Shown one piece after another: positions 1 to 5,596 of a stretch of 5,791 bases of DNA. The position numbers and the translations under genes were made by a program. This stretch comes from JBCBSP01 sp039819095 (lineage in GTDB: Bacteria; Pseudomonadota; Alphaproteobacteria; Caulobacterales; Maricaulaceae). The notes beneath the pieces were generated by a model. That model worked only from the letters and a program-made list of their open reading frames with translations. It was not told the origin of the DNA and ran no database searches. Position 1 is the first letter of the stretch, and every line of letters begins with the position of its first letter. The stretch lies in assembly GCA_039819095.1 (NCBI GenBank), contig JBCBSP010000016.1, positions 1 to 5,791 on the forward strand, written 5' to 3'.

Positions 1-1186
1 CACCACGGACGATGTGCTGGTCACGGTGAACCTGACCGGCGGAACGTTTGAATCCGCGGTCGGCCCGCTGAACCTGGACAGCGCCTGCTCGTCCGGTGCG
101 TCGCTTTCCGCTGGCGGTGCGGCCGGTTCGGCCTCGGCGACCTTCCTCATCTCCGGCATTGACGGGTGCGACGGCGCGGCTGCGGCCATCGGCGCGGCGC
201 TCGGCTTCGCGCTGCCCATCGATATCGATGGGAACCAGACGCTGAATATCGAAATCGATATCGTCACGGACTCCGGCAACACCCCGGTGGACGGCGGCAC
301 GGCTAATGTCGATGCGCTGACCATCGCGCCGGCCTTCTCGGCGTCCTTTGCGCCTCAGGTCCCCAATCCGGTCGCGACGCTTGGATCCGCGTTCACCCTG
401 CTAGATCCGTTCGCACCGTTCGTTTTCGATGATCTGGGCGTGATCGATATCGACTGCGACACCAGCCTGTCGATTGACCTTGGCGGCACTCCGATCGATT
501 GCACCGATGCCGGTCAGATTGACGCCATTGTCGTGACGCTCTCCGGTGATCTGACTGACGCATTCGACAGCGCTGCGGCGTCCAACTTCCTCTTTGTGAA
601 CGGTGTTGTTGCAGCAGGCGGCCAATCGGCCGACTACGATGTGACCGGCTTTGTCGGTCCGTCCGGCGCGGCCGGTAATTCGATCGATCTTGTTCCCGAT
701 GGCGGCACAATCAATCCGTCGACCTTCGATGCGACCGTTCTGTTCGATCTGGATCCGGCGGTGTTTGCTTCAGACCCGTCCTTCTCCGGCCCGCTGGCGC
801 CGATAACGCGCGAAGGTTCCGATGTCCTGTTCGCCTGGACGCCGGGTTCGGCGGTTGCGGCGTCTAATGGGTCGTCCAACGTGTTCCGCCTCGGCAATCT
901 GACGGCCACGGACGCGCGTGTGTTCGTCGAGGTGCTCAACAACTCCGATGCGACCTTCGTCAATCCGGGCCTGGTTCAGCTGGCTGACCTGCCGGGAACC
1001 GGCGAAAGCGTGTACACGTCTGAGATGCTCACGACGATGATCGGCGACGATTGGGGTCGCGGGGACCTTCGTTTCACCGTCGAAATCCTTGAAGAAGTTC
1101 TCACCGCACGTCGCTTCGTGCGCGATCAGACCGGGGCTCTGACCGAGCTCGGCGCCGGCGATGTGGCCGAACAACTCGACGGCTGA
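1..1186 (+). CDS. Acidic secreted/surface beta-rich protein, 5'-truncated by window edge
   Basis: The reading frame is open from base 2 and ends at TGA 1184-1186. The GTG at base 14 is internal: it has no ribosome site, no signal peptide follows it, and the frame continues upstream as Thr-Thr-Asp-Asp. About 394 residues are visible. The protein is rich in Asp, Ala, Gly, Ser, Thr and Val. It contains no Lys at all, and no Arg or His before residue 266 (counting from the base-14 codon). Four Cys (25, 52, 148, 163) could form disulfides outside the cytoplasm. Ile-Asp-Ile-Asp motifs recur near residues 69-72 and 144-147. From about residue 285 a separate domain begins. It has the pattern of a beta-sandwich common at the C-terminus of extracellular bacterial proteins (WGRGD, then FTVE, RFVRD, a final LDG); that resemblance is from memory. 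The same domain ends the gene at 5597-5791. I infer an exported or surface protein. The specific function is unknown. Confidence 0.85.
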   Translation, partial: TTDDVLVTVNLTGGTFESAVGPLNLDSACSSGASLSAGGAAGSASATFLISGIDGCDGAAAAIGAALGFALPIDIDGNQTLNIEIDIVTDSGNTPVDGGTANVDALTIAPAFSASFAPQVPNPVATLGSAFTLLDPFAPFVFDDLGVIDIDCDTSLSIDLGGTPIDCTDAGQIDAIVVTLSGDLTDAFDSAAASNFLFVNGVVAAGGQSADYDVTGFVGPSGAAGNSIDLVPDGGTINPSTFDATVLFDLDPAVFASDPSFSGPLAPITREGSDVLFAWTPGSAVAASNGSSNVFRLGNLTATDARVFVEVLNNSDATFVNPGLVQLADLPGTGESVYTSEMLTTMIGDDWGRGDLRFTVEILEEVLTARRFVRDQTGALTELGAGDVAEQLDG

Positions 1187-1214
1187 TCCCTCCCCATCGG
1201 GACTGCCATCGAAT

Positions 1215-1249
1215 AAAGGGCGGCTCTGCAGGAGCCGCCCTTTTTTCTT
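1215..1249. terminator. Strong intrinsic terminator, probably bidirectional
   Basis: The perfect 9-bp stem gggcggctc (1218-1226) / gagccgccc (1232-1240) has a 5-base loop. It is extended by AAA (1215-1217) pairing with TTT (1241-1243), and followed on the plus strand by a T-rich run to 1250. It lies 28 bases after the acidic-protein stop. Read on the minus strand the same stem is followed by TTTATTC, so it can also end the ABC transporter transcript, whose stop is at 1276. Confidence 0.93.
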
Positions 1250-1275
1250 TTTGCCTTCTCCTTTTGGGCAGGCGC

Positions 1276-3186
1276 CTATCGACCGCCTGCGGCGTCGGCC
1301 TGGCGCCGCCACATCGCCGCGTAGAGCCCGTCCTTGGCCAGCAGGGCGTCGTGGCCGCCGCGTTCTGCAATGCGGCCGTCCTGCATCACGAAAATCTCGT
1401 CCGCGCCTGCGATGGTCGAGAGCCGGTGCGCCACCGCGATGGTGGTGCGCCCGCGCGCGGCTTCGGCGATAGCGGCCTGAACCTCGCTCTCGGTCTGGGA
1501 GTCCAGCGCCGAGGTCGCCTCATCAAGGATGAGAATGGGCGGGTTCTTCAGGATGGCGCGCGCCACGCCGACGCGCTGCTTCTCACCGCCGGACAGTTTC
1601 AGTCCGCGCTCGCCGACCCGCGTATCCAGTCCCAGAGGCAGGGTGTCGACGAAGCCGCCAAGCTGGGCGCGCTCCACCGCATCGCGCAGCTGCGCCTCAT
1701 CGGCTTCGGGGCGTCCATAAAGGATATTGGCGCGCAGCGTGTCGTTGAACAGGACCACGTCCTGCGGAACCAGGCCGAGCTGATCGCGCAGGGAGGTTTG
1801 AGTGACCGAGCTTATATCCGCGCCGTCAATGAGAACCCGACCCGCCTCGGGGTCGTAGAAGCGAAAGAGCAGCCGCAGGAGCGTCGATTTTCCTGCGCCG
1901 GACGGCCCGCAGACGCCGATAAAGGCGCCGGGCGCGATGTCGAGCGACAAGTCCTCTACCGAACGCTCGCGGCCATCATGGGCGAAGCTGACCGCTTCAA
2001 ACCGCACCGCGCCGCCGTCAACGGTGAGCGCACTCGCGTCCGGCCCATCGGCGATTTCCGGCTTCAGACGCAGTGTCTGAAACAATCGCTCCAGATCCAC
2101 CGTGGCCTGTTTGATCTCCCGATAGGCCCAGCCCAGAATATTGAGCGGCTGGTATACATTCATCAGCATGAGCGTCAGCGCGGCGACATCGCCCGGCTCC
2201 AGCTCACCGGCGACGGCCTTGTAGCCGCCCAGAAGCGCCACGCCGAGCAGGCCGCCATTCATGATCGCCGATTGCACGCCGTTCAGGAGGGCCAGGCTCT
2301 GCTGGCTCTTAGACGCGGCGTCTGCGTAGCGGGTGCGTGCGCTGTCGAACCGGTCCACCTCGCGGCGTTCGGCGGCGAAGGCCTTCACGGTCTCGAAATT
2401 GGACAGCGTGTCGACCGAACGCGCATTCACCTCGGTGTCGGCCTCGTTCATCTGGCGGCGCAGCTTCACCCGCCATTCGGTCATCCAGTAGGTGGCGATG
2501 GCGTAGCCGATAACGGCCGCCACGATGATGACGGAGAACTCCCAGCCATAGAGCACCGCCGCCACGCCTGCGGCCATGGCCAGCTCGCCGAGCGCGGGCA
2601 GGATGTTGAACACCAGAAAGCGCATCAGGAAGTCGATCGCCTGTGCGCCGCGATCAATGATCCGGTTCACTGCGCCGGTGCGCCGGGTCTGGTGATAGCT
2701 CAGCGAGAGCGACTGGACGTGCGCAAAGCCCTGAACGGCGACCAGACGCTGGGCGTCCTGGGAGACCGGAGCGAAGAGCGCGTCCCTCAGCTGCGGGACG
2801 GCGGCGGACGCGAACCGCGCCAGGCCGTAGAGCCCGAACAGGGCGGCGAATGACAGGGCGGCGAGCCCGGCGGCGGGAAGGTCTTCAGCCGGCGCTGCGC
2901 CAATGCCGGCGGCGCGCGTGATCGCATTGACGCCTTCGCCGAACATGACCGGCGCGGAAACGGCGAAGACCTTGGCGATAAAGGTCAGGATGAGCGCAAT
3001 GACGAGGCGCACGCGCCAGCGCTTCATCTCTTCCGAGGTCAGAAGCTGCACCAGCCGGCCGACCGCCTCGCCGAGCCGGCCTTCCACCGCTTCGCCTTCG
3101 GCGGTGTTGACCGCCTCAACGCCCGTTTGCGCGCCGTGTGCGGGAGAGTGCGGTTGCTGGGCGGTGTCGGTCGAAGATGGCTTCAT
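1276..3186 (-). CDS. Atm1/HMT1-type ABC exporter (fused permease and ATPase half-transporter)
   Basis: This is a 636-residue half-transporter that should dimerise in the inner membrane. Residues 1-45 are a polar leader. About six membrane segments follow (roughly 60-81, 107-130, 190-213, 216-235, 300-325, 333-355), then the ATPase domain. Walker A GPSGAGKST is at 427-435, the Q-loop Gln at 475, the LSGGE signature at 531-535, Walker B ILILDE at 551-556 and the switch His at 587. Atm1-class hallmarks are the RTGAVNRIIDRGAQAIDF stretch near 169-186, FNILPALGE near 193-201, NFETVKAF near 263-270, and PLNILGWAYREIKQA near 347-361. Known Atm1 proteins export glutathione disulfide or glutathione-conjugated metal or sulfur species; the substrate here is inferred. 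The position of the ATP-stacking A-loop Tyr holds His403. I chose ATG at 3186; the in-frame GTG at 3189 is the alternative, and neither has a well-spaced ribosome site. The gene lies 73 bases downstream of the LysM gene and is probably co-transcribed. Confidence 0.95.
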   Translation of the reverse strand: MKPSSTDTAQQPHSPAHGAQTGVEAVNTAEGEAVEGRLGEAVGRLVQLLTSEEMKRWRVRLVIALILTFIAKVFAVSAPVMFGEGVNAITRAAGIGAAPAEDLPAAGLAALSFAALFGLYGLARFASAAVPQLRDALFAPVSQDAQRLVAVQGFAHVQSLSLSYHQTRRTGAVNRIIDRGAQAIDFLMRFLVFNILPALGELAMAAGVAAVLYGWEFSVIIVAAVIGYAIATYWMTEWRVKLRRQMNEADTEVNARSVDTLSNFETVKAFAAERREVDRFDSARTRYADAASKSQQSLALLNGVQSAIMNGGLLGVALLGGYKAVAGELEPGDVAALTLMLMNVYQPLNILGWAYREIKQATVDLERLFQTLRLKPEIADGPDASALTVDGGAVRFEAVSFAHDGRERSVEDLSLDIAPGAFIGVCGPSGAGKSTLLRLLFRFYDPEAGRVLIDGADISSVTQTSLRDQLGLVPQDVVLFNDTLRANILYGRPEADEAQLRDAVERAQLGGFVDTLPLGLDTRVGERGLKLSGGEKQRVGVARAILKNPPILILDEATSALDSQTESEVQAAIAEAARGRTTIAVAHRLSTIAGADEIFVMQDGRIAERGGHDALLAKDGLYAAMWRRQADAAGGR

Positions 3187-3259
3187 CACCGCCTAGTTAG
3201 GCCGCCGGGGCGGTTCGCGCCAGCGCGCGGGCGCATTTCGTGTTTGCAAGGGGCGCGCT

Positions 3260-4234
3260 TCAGGCGTCCGGATCGTCCGGCGCGGTGAAGATCTGGCCGG
3301 GATAGATCAGGTCCGGATCGCGGATCTGATCCTGATTGGCCTGATAGATCACGGTGTATTGCAGGCCTTCGCCATAGAGGCGGCGCGCGATGCGCCACAG
3401 CGAATTGCCCGGCTGAACAACGATCCGCGCATCACCCAGCGTCAGCGCTTCGGGCGCAGCGCGTTCAAACGGCAGAGCGATCACGGCGGTGACGCGGCCC
3501 TGCTCGTCAATCTGATCAATCTGCAGGTCATAGAGCCCGGGCGCGAAGCTCGCATTGGCGACCACATTCCAGCGCCCGTCCGCGCTCACAGCGCTTTCTC
3601 CGACATTTTCCCCATTGGCCAGAACGCGCACACGCATTCCCGGCTCGGCGCGACCGGCGAAGATCACCGCGCCGCCTTCATCATAATCGACCGTTTCCAG
3701 CACCAGCGGTCCAACGCCGACGCCTTCGAGCGGGCCCTGCAGCACGCGGCTGGCCTCGCCGGGACGACCCAGCACCACCAGGGGGACCTCATCACGGGCC
3801 GCCGGCGCGGAGACCACCACGACCTGATCTGAACGCACCTCCTGCCCGCCCGCGGTGCGCATGATGAGCGACAGCTCCACCGAGCCGGTCGGCAGGGGTT
3901 CATCAATGATCATCACCCATTCGCCTGAGGCGCCGATCTCAGCTGAGCCGATTGCGCGCTCGCCGGCCATCAGGGTGACTTCAGAGCCCGGCGCGCCGCG
4001 TCCGGCTACGACCGCTGTTCCGCGGGCATCGACCCGTACGACATCAAAGCTGGGCGCGACCAGGGCTGGCGCCTCTGCATCGGCTGAGGGGGCGGCGGGA
4101 CCGGCCTGTGCGCTGGCGGGCGACGCCTCGCCGGCGGCATCAACCGGCTGGCGCGTCACGATATAGGCCGCTGCGGCGGCGATCGCGGCGGCGAACAGGG
4201 CGGCGGCGATCAGAAAGGAGCGGGCGGCGATCAT
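3260..4234 (-). CDS. Membrane-anchored LysM protein with Ig-like domains
   Basis: This 324-residue protein starts with one hydrophobic segment (about 6-26, after Arg5). That segment is likely an uncleaved signal anchor, since no clear cleavage site follows. An Ala/Pro-rich linker runs to about 60. Two beta-rich Ig-like repeats follow, near 63-142 and 186-256. Each has a 'G-x-A-x-P-G-x-x-V/R-x-V' start and a 'G-x-W' strand (GASGEW at 101-106, ADGRW at 218-222), as in bacterial Ig-like modules. A LysM domain closes the protein at about 270-318: V-x-P-G-N-S-L-W at 273-280, RLYG at 285-288, YQANQDQI near 297-304, and YPGQIF at 311-316. LysM binds N-acetylglucosamine in peptidoglycan, so I expect an inner-membrane protein reaching the cell wall. 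The frame is open up to 4321, but that extension is Arg-rich and would put the anchor inside the protein. ATG 4234 is preceded by AAGGAC on the minus strand (4250-4245), 10 bases away. Confidence 0.92.
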   Translation of the reverse strand: MIAARSFLIAAALFAAAIAAAAAYIVTRQPVDAAGEASPASAQAGPAAPSADAEAPALVAPSFDVVRVDARGTAVVAGRGAPGSEVTLMAGERAIGSAEIGASGEWVMIIDEPLPTGSVELSLIMRTAGGQEVRSDQVVVVSAPAARDEVPLVVLGRPGEASRVLQGPLEGVGVGPLVLETVDYDEGGAVIFAGRAEPGMRVRVLANGENVGESAVSADGRWNVVANASFAPGLYDLQIDQIDEQGRVTAVIALPFERAAPEALTLGDARIVVQPGNSLWRIARRLYGEGLQYTVIYQANQDQIRDPDLIYPGQIFTAPDDPDA

Positions 4235-4404
4235 GGGCGGGTGCGTCCTTGCAGCTTGGGTTGAGCGCGTGCGAACCGGGGTGTTGCGACAAAAACGCCG
4301 CCATGTCTGGCCATCAGCCATGCAAGGCTCGCGCCTCGGCGCGCTGGCGATTAGGCTTAAGGCTCTTCAGTTCAGCCTAACTCTTATCCAGGCGAAAGGC
4401 GAAA
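4235..4404. promoter_or_regulatory. Divergent intergenic region between LysM and LOG genes
   Basis: This 170-base gap separates two divergent genes, so it must hold promoters for both directions. I could not identify convincing -35/-10 pairs on either strand. It contains the inverted repeat at 4351-4380 and a GC palindrome cgcgcc-tc-ggcgcg at 4330-4343. It is less GC-rich near the LOG start than the coding DNA. The LOG ribosome site GAAAGG is at 4394-4399, 5 bases before its ATG. Confidence 0.6.
4351..4380. repeat. Inverted repeat TTAGGCT / AGCCTAA, possible operator
   Basis: The 7-base arms ttaggct (4351-4357) and agcctaa (4374-4380) are perfect reverse complements separated by 16 bases, so the arm centres are 23 bases, about two helical turns, apart. 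Inside the spacer the pentamers aggct (4353-4357, 4360-4364) and ttcag (4366-4370, 4371-4375) each occur twice. The site sits 25 bases before the LOG ATG. This suits a dimeric regulator, but no regulator gene is in view and chance is not excluded. Confidence 0.35.
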
Positions 4405-4959
4405 ATGCGGAGCATTTGTGTTTTCTGCGGTTCGGCGAGCGGAACCGATACGCGCTATGAGGCGCTGGCAGAGCGTGCCGGCGCCGCCATCGCCGGCGCC
4501 GGCGCGCGGCTGGTTTATGGCGGGGCCGATAGCGGTTTGATGGGCGTATGCGCGCGCGCGGCGCGTGATGCGGGCGGACAGGTGCTGGGCGTGATCCCGG
4601 AATTCCTTATCCCGGTCGAAGGCGTGGCGCAGGGCGTGGAGATCCGGCGCGTGGCCACGCTCGCCTCGCGCAAGGCGATGATGATCGCTGAAGCCGACGC
4701 CTTTCTGGTCCTGCCCGGCGGCCCGGGAACAGTCGAAGAGGTGTTCGACCTGATCGCCCAGCGCCGCCTCGGTGAGCGCGACAAGCCGGTCGCCTTCGTG
4801 GATCGCGCCTATTGGGCTGAGCTGGAAGCGTTGCTGGAGACGATGACGCGCGAAGGCTTCTCCCGGCCTGCGCTCACCGCCGGTTTTCACTTTTCAAATC
4901 ACGTCGACATCGCCCTGAAGGCGCTGGAGGCGGACATGGATGTCCAGGCGGCGCCCTGA
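4405..4959 (+). CDS. LOG-family (TIGR00730) nucleoside 5'-monophosphate phosphoribohydrolase
   Basis: This 184-residue Rossmann-fold protein is of usual length for the LOG ('Lonely guy') family. Members cleave the base from cytokinin riboside 5'-monophosphates or, in bacteria, from AMP-like nucleotides, releasing ribose 5-phosphate. The N-terminal strand and loop VFCGS is at 6-10. The phosphate-loop region YGGADSGLMG is at 38-47. ASRKAMM at 87-93 carries the catalytic-region Arg/Lys. The signature PGGPGTVEE at 104-112 holds the catalytic Glu. The usual third Gly of the 'YGGG' loop is Ala41 here. There is no signal peptide, so it is cytoplasmic. ATG 4405 follows GAAAGG by 5 bases and the stop is TGA at 4957-4959. 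The lipoprotein gene starts 17 bases downstream. The family assignment is firm; the physiological substrate is not known from sequence. Confidence 0.95.
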   Translation: MRSICVFCGSASGTDTRYEALAERAGAAIAGAGARLVYGGADSGLMGVCARAARDAGGQVLGVIPEFLIPVEGVAQGVEIRRVATLASRKAMMIAEADAFLVLPGGPGTVEEVFDLIAQRRLGERDKPVAFVDRAYWAELEALLETMTREGFSRPALTAGFHFSNHVDIALKALEADMDVQAAP

Positions 4960-4963
4960 GAAG

Positions 4964-4970
4964 AAAGAGG
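4964..4970 (+). promoter_or_regulatory. Ribosome binding site AAAGAGG fixing a GTG start
   Basis: The purine-rich AAAGAGG ends 6 bases before GTG 4977. The next in-frame Met is residue 7, inside the signal peptide, so this site supports the GTG start and implies translation from the LOG transcript. Confidence 0.7.
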
Positions 4971-4976
4971 TCTCCC

Positions 4977-5495
4977 GTGAAACCCTACCTGTTGATGAGC
5001 CTTGCAGTGATGATGCTCGCCGGCTGTGCGGCGACGCCGACCCTTTACGGCCCGGCCGGCGAGGGTGCGCGCGCCACCGGATATGATGAGCTTCAGGTGG
5101 AGGATGATCGCTGGCGGGTCAGCTTCACCGCCGGTCCAACCTCGAGCGCGGAACGTACGCGCGCTCTGGCGCTGCGCCGGGCGGCGGAGCTGGTTCTGGA
5201 GGCCGGCTATGAGGGGTTTGAGCTGGTGTCGGAAGATGTCCGCCGGACCGGAAGCGGCGATTCCCCGCTGCGCGTCGGCGGTTCAGTCGGGGTCGGCATG
5301 GGATCTGGCGGGTGGAGTGGCTCCGGCGTCGGCATCGGAATCGGCATCAGCCCGGATCGGGAGCGGCGCACGACGGTCATTCTGGAGATTATCGCCACCG
5401 CCTCAGCCCGGCCGGCCGGCGGCGGGCTGAACAGCCACGCCCACGACCATTATGACGCCCGTGCGGTTCTGGCTGCGGCTGGCGTTACCGGATAG
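4977..5495 (+). CDS. Outer-membrane lipoprotein, CC0125/CC1285-like family
   Basis: This is a 172-residue lipoprotein. After Lys2 comes a hydrophobic signal (4-15) and a lipobox Leu-Ala-Gly-Cys at 14-17. Cys17 would be lipidated. Ala at +2 rather than Asp favours sorting to the outer membrane. The mature part carries the pattern I associate with the Caulobacter CC0125/CC1285 lipoprotein family: a Tyr-Asp segment near 36-37, WRVSF at 46-50, then ERTRALALRRAAELVLEAGY at 59-78, followed by a beta strand FELVSEDV. A Gly/Ser-rich low-complexity stretch fills 100-124, and VILEII returns at 134-139. The tail has a His cluster HAHDH at 154-158 and YDARAV at 159-164. The molecular function of this family is unknown to me. 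The GTG start lies 17 bases after the LOG stop, so the two are likely one operon. Confidence 0.9.
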   Translation: MKPYLLMSLAVMMLAGCAATPTLYGPAGEGARATGYDELQVEDDRWRVSFTAGPTSSAERTRALALRRAAELVLEAGYEGFELVSEDVRRTGSGDSPLRVGGSVGVGMGSGGWSGSGVGIGIGISPDRERRTTVILEIIATASARPAGGGLNSHAHDHYDARAVLAAAGVTG

Positions 5496-5527
5496 CGTCG
5501 GGCGTGGGGTTCATATCCGAACAGAGA

Positions 5528-5554
5528 AAGGGCGGCCCTTTAGGAGCCGCCCTT
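5528..5554. terminator. GC-rich hairpin, probable bidirectional terminator
   Basis: The perfect 9-bp stem aagggcggc (5528-5536) / gccgccctt (5546-5554) has a 9-base loop. It lies in the 101-base gap between convergent genes: 32 bases after the lipoprotein stop and 42 bases after the minus-strand gene stop. The T-tract is weak on the plus strand (CTTGCTG) and slightly better on the minus strand (CCCTTTCTCT). The stem matches that of the terminator at 1215-1249. Confidence 0.75.
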
Positions 5555-5565
5555 GCTGTGTTCTG

Positions 5566-5583
5566 CAGCCTGAATTCAGGCTG
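5566..5583. repeat. 18-base perfect palindrome cagcctgaattcaggctg
   Basis: The sequence equals its own reverse complement over 18 bases, centred on an EcoRI-type GAATTC. It sits 13 bases beyond the stop of the minus-strand gene and 11 bases from the hairpin at 5528-5554. The direct repeat TGTTCTG lies at 5559-5565 and 5582-5588 at its edges. It may be a second hairpin in the 3' end of the minus-strand transcript, or a protein-binding site. Confidence 0.6.
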
Positions 5584-5596
5584 TTCTGACGCGACC

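Noticed and set aside
14..16. GTG as the true start of the first gene
   Set aside because: No Shine-Dalgarno sequence or signal peptide is present, the frame is open to the window edge, and the residues at the edge look like the middle of a beta-rich domain.
1264..2853. Long plus-strand open frame (529 codons) across the ABC transporter gene
   Set aside because: It is antisense to a clear Atm1-type ABC gene with all motifs intact. The translation is low-complexity Arg/Gly/Ala/His-rich with no recognisable domain, as expected from a GC-rich shadow frame.
3028..3186. Shorter ABC transporter start at the internal ATG (Met54, preceded by GGAAGAG)
   Set aside because: The preceding residues form a plausible amphipathic elbow helix typical before the first membrane segment, so the upstream start is preferred, though not proven.
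3190..3259. Terminator or separate promoter between the LysM and ABC genes
   Set aside because: Only short GC inverted repeats (for example gcgcc/ggcgc at 3217-3234) without a T-tract, and no convincing -35/-10 pair on the minus strand.
4235..4321. Longer LysM protein starting at 4321
   Set aside because: The extra 29 residues are Arg/Thr-rich and would bury the hydrophobic anchor. ATG 4234 has an AAGGAC ribosome site and places the anchor at the N-terminus.
4351..4381. CtrA-type binding site (TTAA-N7-TTAA) before the LOG gene
   Set aside because: TTAA occurs at 4357-4360, but the base pattern 7 bases later is CAGT, so the second half-site is missing.
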